Origin: Streptomyces sp. TLI_235
GTDB lineage: Bacteria > Actinomycetota > Actinomycetes > Streptomycetales > Streptomycetaceae
Assembly (NCBI GenBank): GCA_002300355.1
Contig: NSGV01000002.1
Span: 372,001 to 436,000, forward strand
Direction of reading: 5' to 3'
Length of the DNA stretch: 64,000 bases
The translations under genes were made by a program, and so were the position numbers. Under the pieces are notes generated by a model. The model was not told the DNA's origin. It saw nothing but the letters and a program-made list of their open reading frames with translations, and did no database searches. Shown piece by piece: positions 22,691-32,063 of the stretch (position 1 is the stretch's first letter; every line of letters starts with the position of its first letter).

Positions 22691-25011
22691 CCGCCGCGCC
22701 GCAGGCGGCCGTCGTCGAGCGGCGGCGGGTGCGGGTCGGCGGGATCGTGCAGGGCGTGGGCTTCCGCCCGTTCGTGCACGCTCTCGCCGCGGAACTGCGG
22801 CTCGCCGGGCACGTCACCAACACCGGCGAGGGCGTGCTCGCCGAGGTGGAGGGCCTGCCGGAGGCCGTCGAGGCCTTCTGCCGGCGGATCGCGGGCGACG
22901 CACCGCCGCTGGCCCGGGTCGTCTCGGTGCTGCACGAGATGATCGAGGCCACCGGCGACGGCGGATTCGCCATCGTGCCGTCCACCGGCGGAGGCGGCAG
23001 CCGCACCCTCATCCCGCCCGACACCGCCACCTGCGCGGACTGCCTGACCGAACTCGCCGACCCGGCCGACCGGCGCCACCGCCACCCGTTCATCACCTGC
23101 ACCAACTGCGGTCCGCGGTTCACCATCGTCACCGCACTGCCCTACGACCGCGCCGCCACCACCATGGCCGGCTTCCCGATGTGTGCGGACTGCCGCCGCG
23201 AGTACACCGACCCGGCCGACCGGCGCTTCCACGCCCAGCCGATCTGCTGCCACGCCTGCGGGCCCAGGCTCTCGCTCACCGTGCCCGGACGGCCCGAACT
23301 CGACGGCCCCGACGCCCTGGAGGGCGCCCGCACGCTGCTCGCCGAGGGCGCGGTGCTCGCCGTCAAGGGCATCGGCGGCTACCACCTGGCCTGCGACGCC
23401 GGCAATGACGCGGCCGTCGCCGGACTGCGGCGGCGCAAGCGGCGCGGCGACAAACCCTTTGCCGTGATGGCCGGTTCGCTCGCCGAGGCGGCCGCCCTGG
23501 CCCGGATCGGCGAGGCGGAACAAGCCGTCCTGGAGTCGGCCGCCCGGCCGATCGTGCTGCTGCGCCGCCGTCCGGACACGCCCGGTGTCGCCGAGGGTGT
23601 CGCGCCGCGCTGCCCCGACCTCGGGGTGATGCTGCCGTACACGCCGCTGCACCGGCTGCTGCTCGGCCTGCCCGGCGACCCGGCAGGGCCGCGGGTGCTG
23701 GTGATGACCAGCGGCAACCTCTCCGGCGAGCCCATCGTCACCGACGACGCCGAGGCACTGGACCGGCTCGCGCCGCTGGTGGACGGCTGGTTGGCACACG
23801 ACCGGCCGATCCACGTGCCCTGCGACGACTCGGTGGTGCGGGTGGTGGACGGCGAGCCGCTGCCGGTGCGGCGCTCGCGCGGCTACGCGCCGCTGCCCGT
23901 GCCGCTGCCGGTCGAGGTCCGCCCGGTACTCGCCGTCGGCGGGGACCTGAAGAACACCTTCGCCCTGGCCGAGGGCCGCACGGCCTGGCCGTCCGGGCAC
24001 GTCGGAGACATGGACGACCTCGCGACCCTCGCCGGATTCGGCCGCGCGGCACGCCAGTTGGCGGCCGTCACCGGGGTGCGGCCGGAACTGCTGGCCGCCG
24101 ACCGGCACCCCCGCTACCGCTCCGCGCTGTGGGCGCGCCGCGAGGCCGGCGGGCGGGAGGTGCGCACCGTGCAGCACCACCACGCGCACGTGGCCTCCGC
24201 GATGGCCGAGCACGGGCTGGACGGCACCCGGCGGGTCATCGGCGTCGCCTTCGACGGCACCGGCTACGGCGAGGACGGCGCGGTGTGGGGCGGCGAGGTC
24301 CTGCTCGCCGACTACGACGGCTTCGAGCGGTTCGCCCGGCTCGGCTACGTGCCGCTGCCCGGCGGGGACGCCGCGGTGGAACGGCCGTACCGGATGGCGC
24401 TCGCCCACCTGTACGCGGCCGGCCTGCCCTGGGCGCCGGGCCTGCCCTGCACCGCGGCCTGCCCGCCGGACGAACTCGCCGTGCTGCGGCAGCAGTTGGC
24501 GCGCGGCCTGAACTGCGTCCCGACCTCCAGCATGGGACGGCTGTTCGACGCCGTCTCCTCGCTCACCGGGGTCTGCCACCGGGCCGGCTATGAGGCCCAG
24601 GCCGCCGTGGAACTGGAGGCCGCCGCACTGGCGGCGGAGGACGACGGCGGCGAACCGTACCGGTTCGGGACGGGCGAGGACGCGGGCGTGCTGGTGGCCG
24701 ATCCCGGCCCGGTGCTGGCCGCGGTGGTGGCCGATCTGGCGGCGGGCGTGCCCGCGGGCGTGGTCGCCCGGCGCTTCCACGCCGCGGTGGCCGCCCTGGT
24801 GGAGCGGCTGTGCGTGGCGGCCCGCGAGCGGACCGGCCTCGGCACCGCGGCGCTCACCGGCGGGGTGTTCGGCAACGCGCTGCTCACAGCGGACTGCCTG
24901 CACCGGCTGCGGTCGGCCGGGTTCACGGTGCTGCGGCACCGGCTGGTGCCGCCCAACGACGGCGGTCTGGCGCTCGGCCAAGTGGTGGTGGCCGGCCGGA
25001 CCGGCAGCTGA
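22687..25011 (+). CDS. hypF: Carbamoyltransferase HypF
   Basis: A 774-residue multidomain enzyme that converts carbamoyl phosphate to the HypE-bound thiocarboxamide used to make the CN ligands of the NiFe site. The order is: acylphosphatase domain (GIVQGVGFRPFVHALA, about 15-30); two zinc fingers (CADCLTEL...CTNCGPRF and CADCRREY...CCHACGPRL); YrdC-like domain (GIGGYHLACDAGNDAAVAGL, RRRKRRGDKPFAVMAG, MLPYTPLHRLL); and Kae1-like domain with HHHAHVASAMAEHG and FDGTGYGEDGAVWGGE. Length and order match complete HypF. The GTG start overlaps the hypB stop. Confidence 0.96.
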   Translation: MTAAPQAAVVERRRVRVGGIVQGVGFRPFVHALAAELRLAGHVTNTGEGVLAEVEGLPEAVEAFCRRIAGDAPPLARVVSVLHEMIEATGDGGFAIVPSTGGGGSRTLIPPDTATCADCLTELADPADRRHRHPFITCTNCGPRFTIVTALPYDRAATTMAGFPMCADCRREYTDPADRRFHAQPICCHACGPRLSLTVPGRPELDGPDALEGARTLLAEGAVLAVKGIGGYHLACDAGNDAAVAGLRRRKRRGDKPFAVMAGSLAEAAALARIGEAEQAVLESAARPIVLLRRRPDTPGVAEGVAPRCPDLGVMLPYTPLHRLLLGLPGDPAGPRVLVMTSGNLSGEPIVTDDAEALDRLAPLVDGWLAHDRPIHVPCDDSVVRVVDGEPLPVRRSRGYAPLPVPLPVEVRPVLAVGGDLKNTFALAEGRTAWPSGHVGDMDDLATLAGFGRAARQLAAVTGVRPELLAADRHPRYRSALWARREAGGREVRTVQHHHAHVASAMAEHGLDGTRRVIGVAFDGTGYGEDGAVWGGEVLLADYDGFERFARLGYVPLPGGDAAVERPYRMALAHLYAAGLPWAPGLPCTAACPPDELAVLRQQLARGLNCVPTSSMGRLFDAVSSLTGVCHRAGYEAQAAVELEAAALAAEDDGGEPYRFGTGEDAGVLVADPGPVLAAVVADLAAGVPAGVVARRFHAAVAALVERLCVAARERTGLGTAALTGGVFGNALLTADCLHRLRSAGFTVLRHRLVPPNDGGLALGQVVVAGRTGS

Positions 25012-25057
25012 ACGGCGGGGGCGCACCCGCCCCCGGACGACGAACGAGGAGCATCCG

Positions 25058-25348
25058 ATGTGCTTGGCGGTGCCCGGCAGGGTGATGGAGATCGAGGAGC
25101 GCGACGGCACCCGGATGGCCGTCGTGGACTTCGGCGGCGTGGTCAAGGACGTGTGCCTGGAGTACCTGCCGGACCTGGCGGTCGGTGAGTACGCGATCGT
25201 GCACGTGGGGTTCGCGCTGCAGCGTCTGGACGAGGAGTCGGCCCGCCGCACGCTCGAGCTCTTCGCGGAACTCGGCCTGCTGCAGGAGGAGTTCGGTGAC
25301 CCGTGGGAGGCTGCCGCGGGCGCCCCGAAGGAGGCGGAGGCCAAGTGA
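25058..25348 (+). CDS. hypC: Hydrogenase maturation chaperone HypC
   Basis: A 96-residue chaperone that carries the Fe(CN)2CO unit with HypD and delivers it to the large-subunit precursor. The essential N-terminal cysteine is present (MCLAVPGRVMEIEE, Cys2), as is the strand pattern AVVDFGGVVKDVCLEYLPD, YAIVHVGFALQRLDEE. It is slightly longer than typical (about 80-90 residues) because of a Glu/Ala tail. A GAGGAG ribosome site precedes the ATG. Its stop overlaps the GTG of hypD. Confidence 0.96.
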   Translation: MCLAVPGRVMEIEERDGTRMAVVDFGGVVKDVCLEYLPDLAVGEYAIVHVGFALQRLDEESARRTLELFAELGLLQEEFGDPWEAAAGAPKEAEAK

Positions 25349-26478
25349 AGTACCTGGAGGAGTTCCAGAACCCGGAGCTGGCCCGGCGGCTGCTCGACGA
25401 CATCCGCGCGACGGTCACCCGGCCGTGGGCGCTGATGGAGGTCTGCGGCGGCCAGACGCACACCATCATCCGGCACGGGATCGACCAACTGCTGCCCGAG
25501 GGGCTGGAGCTGATCCACGGGCCGGGGTGCCCGGTGTGCGTCACCCCGCTGGAGGTGATCGACAAGGCGCTGGAGATCGCCTCCCGTCCCGAGGTGGTCT
25601 TCTGCTCCTTCGGCGACATGCTGCGGGTGCCCGGCACCGACAAGGACCTGTTCCGGGTCCGCAGCGAGGGCGGTGACGTGCGGGTCGTCTACTCGCCGCT
25701 GGACGCGCTGCGGGTCGCCGAGCAGAACCCGGAGAAGCAGGTGGTCTTCTTCGGCATCGGCTTCGAGACCACGGCCCCGCCGAACGCCATGACGGTGTAC
25801 CAGGCGAAGAAGCGCGGCATCGACAACTTCAGCCTGCTGGTCTCGCACGTGCGGGTGCCCCCGGCGATCGAGGCGATCATGCAGTCGCCGGACTGCCGGG
25901 TGCAGGGGTTCCTCGCCGCCGGGCACGTCTGCTCGGTGATGGGAACGGCCGAATACCCGGAGCTGGCCGAGCGGTTCAAGGTGCCGATCGTGGTCACCGG
26001 CTTCGAGCCGCTGGACATCCTGGAGGGCATCCGCCGCACCGTGCGCCAACTGGAGCGCGGCGAGCACACGGTGGACAACGCCTACCCCCGTGCGGTGCGG
26101 AGCGAGGGCAACCCGGCGGCGCAGGCCATGCTCGCCGACGTCTTCGAGACCACCGACCGCGCCTGGCGCGGCATCGGCACCATCCCGCAGAGCGGCTGGC
26201 GGCTCTCGGCCCGCTACCGGGCCTACGACGCCGAACACCGCTTCGACGTGGGCGACGTGAACACCTGCGAACCCGCGGCCTGCCGGGCCGGCGAGGTGCT
26301 GCAGGGCCTCCTGAAGCCGCACGAGTGCGAGGCCTTCGGCACCGTCTGCACGCCGCGCAACCCGCTGGGCGCGACCATGGTCTCCAGCGAGGGCGCCTGC
26401 GCCGCCTACTACCTGTACCGCCGCCTGGGCGTGCCCGCCGCGCCCGCCGCCCCGCTGGAGGCGAGCCCCGTTGCCTGA
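25345..26478 (+). CDS. hypD: Hydrogenase maturation protein HypD
   Basis: A 377-residue 4Fe-4S protein that assembles the Fe(CN)2CO moiety. Family motifs are MEVCGGQTHTIIRHG (catalytic Cys), IHGPGCPVCVTP, GFETTAPPNA, AAGHVCSVMG and the C-terminal cluster-binding cysteines in NTCEPAACRAGEVLQGLLKP, HECEAFGTVCTPRN and EGACAAYY. The GTG start overlaps the hypC stop by 4 bases, and the 3' end overlaps hypE by 8 bases, so stoichiometric translation with both partners is likely. Confidence 0.97.
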   Translation: MKYLEEFQNPELARRLLDDIRATVTRPWALMEVCGGQTHTIIRHGIDQLLPEGLELIHGPGCPVCVTPLEVIDKALEIASRPEVVFCSFGDMLRVPGTDKDLFRVRSEGGDVRVVYSPLDALRVAEQNPEKQVVFFGIGFETTAPPNAMTVYQAKKRGIDNFSLLVSHVRVPPAIEAIMQSPDCRVQGFLAAGHVCSVMGTAEYPELAERFKVPIVVTGFEPLDILEGIRRTVRQLERGEHTVDNAYPRAVRSEGNPAAQAMLADVFETTDRAWRGIGTIPQSGWRLSARYRAYDAEHRFDVGDVNTCEPAACRAGEVLQGLLKPHECEAFGTVCTPRNPLGATMVSSEGACAAYYLYRRLGVPAAPAAPLEASPVA

Positions 26479-27544
26479 CACCACCGCCCTCACCGCACCC
26501 GACTTCGAGAACTGGAGCTGCCCGCTGCCGCTGCGCGACCACCCGCGGGTGGTCATGGGGCACGGCGGCGGCGGGGCGCTCTCCGCCGAACTGGTCGAGC
26601 ACGTCTTCGCACCCGCGTTCGGCGGCCCGGTGCTGGCCGCCCTCGGCGACTCCGCGGCCGTCACCCTCGGCGGGGTGCGGCTCGCCTTCTCCACCGACTC
26701 GTACGTGGTGCGCCCGCTGTTCTTCCCCGGCGGCAGCATCGGCGATCTGGCGGTCAACGGCACCGTCAACGACCTGGCGATGAGCGGCGCCACGGCCGCC
26801 TACCTGTCCTGCGGGTTCATCCTGGAGGAGGGGGTGGAGACCGCCGAGGTGGCCCGGGTGGCGCAGGCGCTCGGCGCGGCCGCCCGGGCCGCCGGGGTCG
26901 AGGTGGCCACCGGCGACACCAAGGTGGTCGAGGCCGGCCGCGGCGACGGGATCTACCTCAACACGGCGGGCATCGGGCTGATCCCCGCCGGGGTCGACCT
27001 ACGTCCGCAGCGTGCCGAGCCGGGCGACGTGGTGATCGTCAGCGGGCCGATCGGGCTGCACGGTGTGGCCGTGATGAGCGTCCGGGAGGGCCTGGAGTTC
27101 GGCGTGGACGTGCGGAGCGACTGCGCCCCGCTCGGCGGCCTCGTGCAGGCGATGCTGGCCGTCACCCCGGACCTTCACGTGCTGCGCGACCCCACCCGCG
27201 GCGGCCTCGGCGCCTCGCTCAACGAGATCGGTGCGGCCTCCGGCGTCGGGGTGGCCGTGCAGGAGCGGAACATCCCGGTGCCGCCGGAGGTCGCCAACGC
27301 CTGCGCGATCCTCGGCCTGGACCCGATGTACGTCGCCAACGAGGGCAAGCTGGTCGCCTTCGTGCCGCGGCGGCACGCCGACGCAGTGCTGGAGGCGATG
27401 CGGGCGCACCCGCTCGGCGCGGGCGCGGCCTTGATCGGCGAGTGCGTCGCCGACCACCCCGGCATGGTGGTGGCCCGGACCGCGCTCGGCGGCACCCGGG
27501 TCGTCGACCTGCCGGTGGGCGAGCAGCTGCCGCGGATCTGCTGA
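26471..27544 (+). CDS. hypE: Hydrogenase maturation protein HypE
   Basis: A 357-residue PurM-like ATPase that dehydrates the carbamoyl group to a thiocyanate on its own C-terminal cysteine. It has GHGGGGALSAELVEHVFAPA, FSTDSYVVRPLFFPGGSIGD, TGDTKVVEAGRGDGIYLN and DPTRGGLGASLNEIG. It ends in LPRIC, so the essential terminal Cys is intact. The TTG start overlaps hypD by 8 bases. The operon ends here, 16 bases before the convergent LysR gene, leaving little room for a terminator. Confidence 0.97.
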   Translation: MPDTTALTAPDFENWSCPLPLRDHPRVVMGHGGGGALSAELVEHVFAPAFGGPVLAALGDSAAVTLGGVRLAFSTDSYVVRPLFFPGGSIGDLAVNGTVNDLAMSGATAAYLSCGFILEEGVETAEVARVAQALGAAARAAGVEVATGDTKVVEAGRGDGIYLNTAGIGLIPAGVDLRPQRAEPGDVVIVSGPIGLHGVAVMSVREGLEFGVDVRSDCAPLGGLVQAMLAVTPDLHVLRDPTRGGLGASLNEIGAASGVGVAVQERNIPVPPEVANACAILGLDPMYVANEGKLVAFVPRRHADAVLEAMRAHPLGAGAALIGECVADHPGMVVARTALGGTRVVDLPVGEQLPRIC

Positions 27545-27560
27545 CCGCAGCCGCCGGCGC

Positions 27561-28487
27561 TCACGGCGCGGCGAGCAGCCGGGTACCTTCCGGCAGCTCG
27601 CCGCGCCGAGCCTGTGCGGTGAGCCGTTCGGCGACGGTGGCGCGCATCCGGTCGGCGGCCCGCCCGAGCGGGATGTCGCGGCCGTGCGCGAGCGAGATCG
27701 TCCGGCCGAGGCCGGCGCCGGTGAAGCGGGTGGTGGGCAGGCCGGAGCGGGCCGCGACCATGGCGGGTACGACGGCGGGGCCGAGGCCGGCCCGGACGAA
27801 GCCGAGCACGGCGTCCATCTCGCCGCCCTCGACGGCGAAGTGCGGCTCGAAGCCGGCCTCCCGGCAGGCCGCCAGGGTGGCGTCGCGCAGTGCGTAGCCC
27901 TCGCGGAACATCACCAGCGGTCTCTCCCGCAACTCCCCCACCGGAACGGCCTGCTGGGGCAGCGGCTCGGCGGAGACCAGGACCAGGTCCTCGTGCAGCA
28001 GCGGGGTGACGTCCAGCCCGGCCAGGGTGCCGCCGGGGCTCGACGACACGATCAGGGCGAGGTCGAGCTCGCCGGCGTCCAGGGCGGCGACCAGATCGCC
28101 GGAGCCCCCCTCGCTGATCTGCAGGTCGACGCCGGGGAACCGGGCCCGGAACGCGCCGAGCACGTCCGGCAGCAGGCTGACGCACAGGCTCGGCGGCGCA
28201 CCGAGCCGGACCCGGCCGCGGCGCAGCTGCACCGTCTCCTGGACGGCGAGCCGGGCACTGTCGGTGTCGGCGAGGATGCGCCGGGCGAGCGGCAGCAGGG
28301 CCTGGCCGGCGTCCGTGGGAGTGGTGGCGCCGCGGCTGCGGTGCAGCAGCTCGGCGCCCAACTCCCGTTCCAGCGCCTTGATCTGCTGGGAGAGCGAGGG
28401 CTGCGCGACATGCAGCCGCTCGGCGGCCCGGGTGAAGTTGCCGAGCTCGGCGACGGCGGTGAAGTAGCGGAGCTGCCGGAGTTGCAC
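27561..28487 (-). CDS. LysR-family transcriptional regulator, divergent from sdhCAB
   Basis: A 308-residue regulator: winged HTH at residues 1-60 (LRQLRYFTAVAELGNFTRAA, ERLHVAQPSLSQQIKALERE), then a periplasmic-binding-type effector domain (VRLGAPPSLCVSLLPDVLGA, DLALIVSSSPGGTLA, FVRAGLGPAVVPAMVAAR). It starts at GTG 28487 on the minus strand and shares a 154-base divergent region with sdhC, containing a perfect CCATAG-N7-CTATGG palindrome. It probably controls sdhCAB and itself. Related palindromes before the ferredoxin reductase gene suggest a wider regulon. The effector is unknown. Confidence 0.92.
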   Translation of the reverse strand: MQLRQLRYFTAVAELGNFTRAAERLHVAQPSLSQQIKALERELGAELLHRSRGATTPTDAGQALLPLARRILADTDSARLAVQETVQLRRGRVRLGAPPSLCVSLLPDVLGAFRARFPGVDLQISEGGSGDLVAALDAGELDLALIVSSSPGGTLAGLDVTPLLHEDLVLVSAEPLPQQAVPVGELRERPLVMFREGYALRDATLAACREAGFEPHFAVEGGEMDAVLGFVRAGLGPAVVPAMVAARSGLPTTRFTGAGLGRTISLAHGRDIPLGRAADRMRATVAERLTAQARRGELPEGTRLLAAP

Positions 28488-28565
28488 AGTGCCAACCTAA
28501 GGGTCGCCCCAGGGGCGCGTGGGGGCACCTCCCGGCCGAAGGCTGGGGGGAGAGCCCCCAATTTT

Positions 28566-28584
28566 CCATAGCCATATCCTATGG
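28566..28584. promoter_or_regulatory. LysR-type operator in the lysR-sdhC divergent region
   Basis: CCATAG, seven bases, CTATGG: a perfect 6-bp inverted repeat containing ATAG-N7-CTAT, the T-N11-A geometry of LysR sites. It is 57 bases upstream of the sdhC start and 78 bases from the regulator start, well placed for regulation of both promoters. Confidence 0.75.
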
Positions 28585-28641
28585 TGATGAGCCCATTCAT
28601 GTCTTGGACGTGAGGTGGGTGCGGTTCCTAGCGTGGAGCGC

Positions 28642-29346
28642 ATGGCTCTGGCGACTGGAACGCGTCGGCCGCGGCACGCCCTGGCGGTGCTGTGGGGTTC
28701 GACGATCGGCAAGAAGGCGGTGATGGCCGCCTCCGGCGCGGTGATGCTGCTGTACCTGGTGGCGCACATGCTCGGCAATCTGAAGATCTTCTTCGGGCCG
28801 GACGACCTCAACGGCTACGCGGCGTGGTTGCGCACCGTGGGGCAGCCGTTCCTCGGGCACGCGTGGTTCCTGTGGATCGCCCGGGTGGTCCTGCTCGCCT
28901 CGGTGGTGGCGCACGGCGTCGCCGCGTACCAGCTGAGCCGGCGCGACCTCGCGGCGCGGCCGCAGAAGTACGCGCGGCGGCGGGCCCGGGCGAGCTACGC
29001 GACCCGGACGATGCGCTGGGGCGGGGTGATCCTGGCGCTGTTCATCGTCTGGCACATCCTCGACCTCACGACGCTGACCGTGAACCCGCGGGCCGAGGAG
29101 GGCCACCCGTACCAGAACGTGGTGGCGTCCTTCTCGACCTGGTACGGCGGCGGGATCTACATCGTGGCGATGCTCGCCGTCGGGCTGCACGTGCGGCACG
29201 GCTTCTGGAGCGCCGCGCAGACCCTGGGCCTCAACAACGCCCGCCGGGACCGCGTGTTGAAGGCGACGGCGAACCTGCTGGCGCTGGTGCTGACGGCCGG
29301 CTTCCTCGCCGTGCCGGTGGCCGTGATGATCGGAGCGGTGAAGTGA
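28642..29346 (+). CDS. sdhC: Succinate dehydrogenase/fumarate reductase cytochrome b subunit
   Basis: A 234-residue five-helix membrane subunit of the B-type (single-anchor, di-haem) succinate:quinone oxidoreductases. Helices can be traced at AVMAASGAVMLLYLVAHML, FLWIARVVLLASVVAHGVAA, WGGVILALFIVWHILDL, GGGIYIVAMLAVGLHVRHG and LLALVLTAGFLAVPVAVM. The histidines in VAHM, VAHG, WHIL and HVRHG are candidate haem ligands. The ATG at 28642 fits the family start. It overlaps sdhA by 4 bases. It anchors SdhAB to the membrane and passes electrons to menaquinone. Confidence 0.93.
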   Translation: MALATGTRRPRHALAVLWGSTIGKKAVMAASGAVMLLYLVAHMLGNLKIFFGPDDLNGYAAWLRTVGQPFLGHAWFLWIARVVLLASVVAHGVAAYQLSRRDLAARPQKYARRRARASYATRTMRWGGVILALFIVWHILDLTTLTVNPRAEEGHPYQNVVASFSTWYGGGIYIVAMLAVGLHVRHGFWSAAQTLGLNNARRDRVLKATANLLALVLTAGFLAVPVAVMIGAVK

Positions 29347-31289
29347 CCCCGTACCTCGACTACACCGTCGGCGCGCCGATCGCCGACACGAAGGCGCCCG
29401 CCGGGCCGATCGAACAGCGGTGGGACCAGCGCCGGTTCGAGGCGAAGCTGGTCAACCCGGCGAACCGGCGCAGGCACACCGTGATCGTGGTCGGCACCGG
29501 CCTGGCCGGCGCCTCGGCCGGGGCCACGCTCGCCGAACAGGGCTACCGGGTGGTGCAGTTCTGCTTCCAGGACTCGCCGCGCCGGGCCCACTCGATCGCC
29601 GCACAGGGCGGCATCAACGCGGCGAAGAACTACCGCAACGACGGCGACAGCGTGCGCCGGCTCTTCTACGACACCGTGAAGGGCGGCGACTTCCGCGCGC
29701 GGGAGTCCAACGTGCACCGGCTGGCGCAGATCTCGGTGGAGATCATCGACCAGTGCGTGGCGCAGGGCGTGCCGTTCGCCCGTGAGTACGGCGGGCTGCT
29801 GGACACCCGCTCGTTCGGCGGCGTCCAGGTGCAGCGCACCTTCTACGCCCGCGGCCAGACCGGCCAGCAGCTGCTGCTCGGCGCCTACCAGGCGCTGTCG
29901 CGGCAGATCGCGGGCGGCGGGGTGGAGATGCACCCGCGCACCGAGATGCTCGACCTGGTGGTGGCCGGCGGCCGGGCCCGCGGCATCGTCGCCCGGGACC
30001 TGGTCACCGGGGAGGTGACCACTCACCTCGCGGACGCCGTGGTGCTGGCCACCGGGGGCTACGGCAACGTCTTCCACCTGTCGACCAACGCCAAGAACTC
30101 CAACGCCACCGCCGTCTGGCGGGCGCACCGGCGCGGCGCGTACTTCGGCAACCCGTGCTTCACCCAGATCCACCCGACGTGCATCCCGCGCTCGGGCGAC
30201 CACCAGTCGAAGCTCACGCTGATGAGCGAGTCGCTGCGCAACGACGGCCGGATCTGGGTGCCGAAGGCCGCCGGGGACACCCGCCCACCCGCGGACATTC
30301 CCGAGGCCGAACGGGACTACTACCTGGAGCGGATGTACCCGTCCTTCGGCAACCTGGTGCCCCGCGACATCGCCTCGCGCGCCGCGAAGGCGGTCTGCGA
30401 CGAGGGCCGGGGCGTCGGGCCGGGCGGGCAGGGCGTGTACCTGGACTTCGCGGACGCCGTCGCCCGGTTGGGCCGGGACACCGTCTCCGCCCGCTACGGC
30501 AACCTCTTCGAGATGTACGAGCGGATCACCGCCGAGGACCCGTACCGGGTGCCGATGCGGATCTACCCCGCGGTGCACTACACCATGGGCGGGCTCTGGG
30601 TGGACTACGACCTGCAGACCACGGTGCCGGGGCTGTTCGCGATCGGCGAGGCCAACTTCTCGGACCACGGCGCCAACCGGCTCGGCGCAAGCGCCCTGAT
30701 GCAGGGCCTCGCGGACGGCTACTTCGTGCTGCCGCCCGCCGTCAACGACTACCTGGCGCGGCACCCCGTGCAGCCGCTGGAACCGCAGGACCCGCAGGTC
30801 GAGAGCGTCCGGCAGGAGGTGACGGACCGGCTGGCCCGGCTGCTGGCGGTACGCGGCGACCGCACCCCTGAGTCCTTCCACCGCGAGCTCGGCCGGATCA
30901 TGTGGGACGAGTGCGGGATGGCCCGCACCGACGCCGGACTGCGCCGGGCGCTCGCCCGGATCCCGGCGCTGCGCGAGGAGTTCTGGCGGCGGGTCACCGT
31001 GCCCGGCAGCGGCGACAGCCTCAACCAGCAGCTGGAGAAGGCGAACCGGGTCGCCGACCACCTCGAACTGGCCGAGCTGATGTGCCTGGACGCGCTGCAC
31101 CGCACCGAGTCCTGCGGCGGGCACTTCCGCGAGGAGAGCCGCACCGAGCAGGGCGAGGCGCTCCGCGACGACGAGGCCTTCTCGTACGCCGCCGCCTGGG
31201 AGTTCACCGGCACCGGCCGGGCTCCCGTGCTGCACCGCGAGCAGCTCGACTTCGAGTACGTCCACCCCACCCAGCGGAGCTACGCATGA
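29343..31289 (+). CDS. sdhA: Succinate dehydrogenase flavoprotein subunit
   Basis: A 648-residue flavoprotein that oxidises succinate to fumarate. Features are the FAD fold VIVVGTGLAGASAGATLAEQ (about 45-64), the segment RRAHSIAAQGGINAAKN with the His to which FAD is covalently bound, the active-site region FTQIHPTCIPRSGD, and SDHGANRLGASALMQGL near the second FAD contact. The C-terminal helical domain is complete. GTG start overlapping sdhC; the stop overlaps sdhB (ATGA). The layout belongs to the fumarate-reductase-like/B-type SdhA (ca. 640 residues), one of two Sdh types commonly held by streptomycetes. Confidence 0.96.
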   Translation: MTPYLDYTVGAPIADTKAPAGPIEQRWDQRRFEAKLVNPANRRRHTVIVVGTGLAGASAGATLAEQGYRVVQFCFQDSPRRAHSIAAQGGINAAKNYRNDGDSVRRLFYDTVKGGDFRARESNVHRLAQISVEIIDQCVAQGVPFAREYGGLLDTRSFGGVQVQRTFYARGQTGQQLLLGAYQALSRQIAGGGVEMHPRTEMLDLVVAGGRARGIVARDLVTGEVTTHLADAVVLATGGYGNVFHLSTNAKNSNATAVWRAHRRGAYFGNPCFTQIHPTCIPRSGDHQSKLTLMSESLRNDGRIWVPKAAGDTRPPADIPEAERDYYLERMYPSFGNLVPRDIASRAAKAVCDEGRGVGPGGQGVYLDFADAVARLGRDTVSARYGNLFEMYERITAEDPYRVPMRIYPAVHYTMGGLWVDYDLQTTVPGLFAIGEANFSDHGANRLGASALMQGLADGYFVLPPAVNDYLARHPVQPLEPQDPQVESVRQEVTDRLARLLAVRGDRTPESFHRELGRIMWDECGMARTDAGLRRALARIPALREEFWRRVTVPGSGDSLNQQLEKANRVADHLELAELMCLDALHRTESCGGHFREESRTEQGEALRDDEAFSYAAAWEFTGTGRAPVLHREQLDFEYVHPTQRSYA

Positions 31290-32023
31290 ACCTCACCCTG
31301 CGGATCTGGCGGCAGGCCGGTCCGGACGAGCCCGGCGGATTCACCACGTACCAGGTCGGCGAGATCAGCCCGGACATGTCCTTCCTGGAGATGCTGGACA
31401 CCCTCAACGAGACGCTGGTGCTGCGCGGCGAGGAGCCGGTCGCCTTCGACCACGACTGCCGCGAGGGCATCTGCGGCGCCTGCGGCATGGTCATCGACGG
31501 GCAGGCGCACGGCCCGCAGCCGACCACCACCTGCCAGCTGCACATGCGGCACTTCGAGGACGGCGCCACGGTTGACGTGGAACCGTGGCGGGCGGCGGCC
31601 TTCCCGGTCGTCAAGGACCTGGTGGTGGACCGCACGGCGCTGGACCGGGTGATCGGCGCGGGCGGCTACATCACCGCGCCGACCGGCAGCGCGCCGGAGG
31701 CGCACGCCACGCCGGTGCCCAAGGAGGCGGCGGACGCGGCCTTCGAGCACGCGGCCTGCATCGGCTGCGGTGCCTGCGTGGCGGCCTGCCCGAACGGCTC
31801 GGCGATGCTGTTCACGGCGGCGAAGGTGGTCCACCTCAACCTGCTGCCGCAGGGCGCGCCGGAGCGGTCGAGCCGGGTGCGCGGCATGGTCGGGGCGATG
31901 GACGCCGAGGACTTCGGCGGCTGCACCAACACCGGCGAGTGCGCCACGGCCTGCCCCAAGGGCATCCCGCTGTCGGCGATCTCGGCGCTGAACAGGGAGT
32001 TCCTGCGGAGCACCCTCCGGTGA
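31286..32023 (+). CDS. sdhB: Succinate dehydrogenase iron-sulfur subunit
   Basis: A 245-residue electron-transfer subunit. The [2Fe-2S] site is DHDCREGICGACGMVIDG with TTCQLHM. The [4Fe-4S]/[3Fe-4S] sites are in ACIGCGACVAACPNGSAML and GGCTNTGECATACPKGIPLS. Together with SdhC and SdhA it completes a B-type complex that feeds the quinone pool, the same pool the neighbouring uptake hydrogenase would reduce. ATG at 31286. Last gene of the three-gene operon; the next gene is convergent 40 bases downstream. Confidence 0.96.
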   Translation: MNLTLRIWRQAGPDEPGGFTTYQVGEISPDMSFLEMLDTLNETLVLRGEEPVAFDHDCREGICGACGMVIDGQAHGPQPTTTCQLHMRHFEDGATVDVEPWRAAAFPVVKDLVVDRTALDRVIGAGGYITAPTGSAPEAHATPVPKEAADAAFEHAACIGCGACVAACPNGSAMLFTAAKVVHLNLLPQGAPERSSRVRGMVGAMDAEDFGGCTNTGECATACPKGIPLSAISALNREFLRSTLR

Positions 32024-32063
32024 GGGCGGCGCCATAGGGTGCGCCGTGCGGGTGAGAAGACCG

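Noticed and set aside
21463..26793. A minus-strand frame of nearly 1,800 codons opposite the hyp genes
   Set aside because: It is the antisense shadow of high-GC genes (stop codons are rare in that frame). The composition is Ala/Arg/Gly/Val noise, and the plus strand encodes clear HypB-F-C-D-E proteins.
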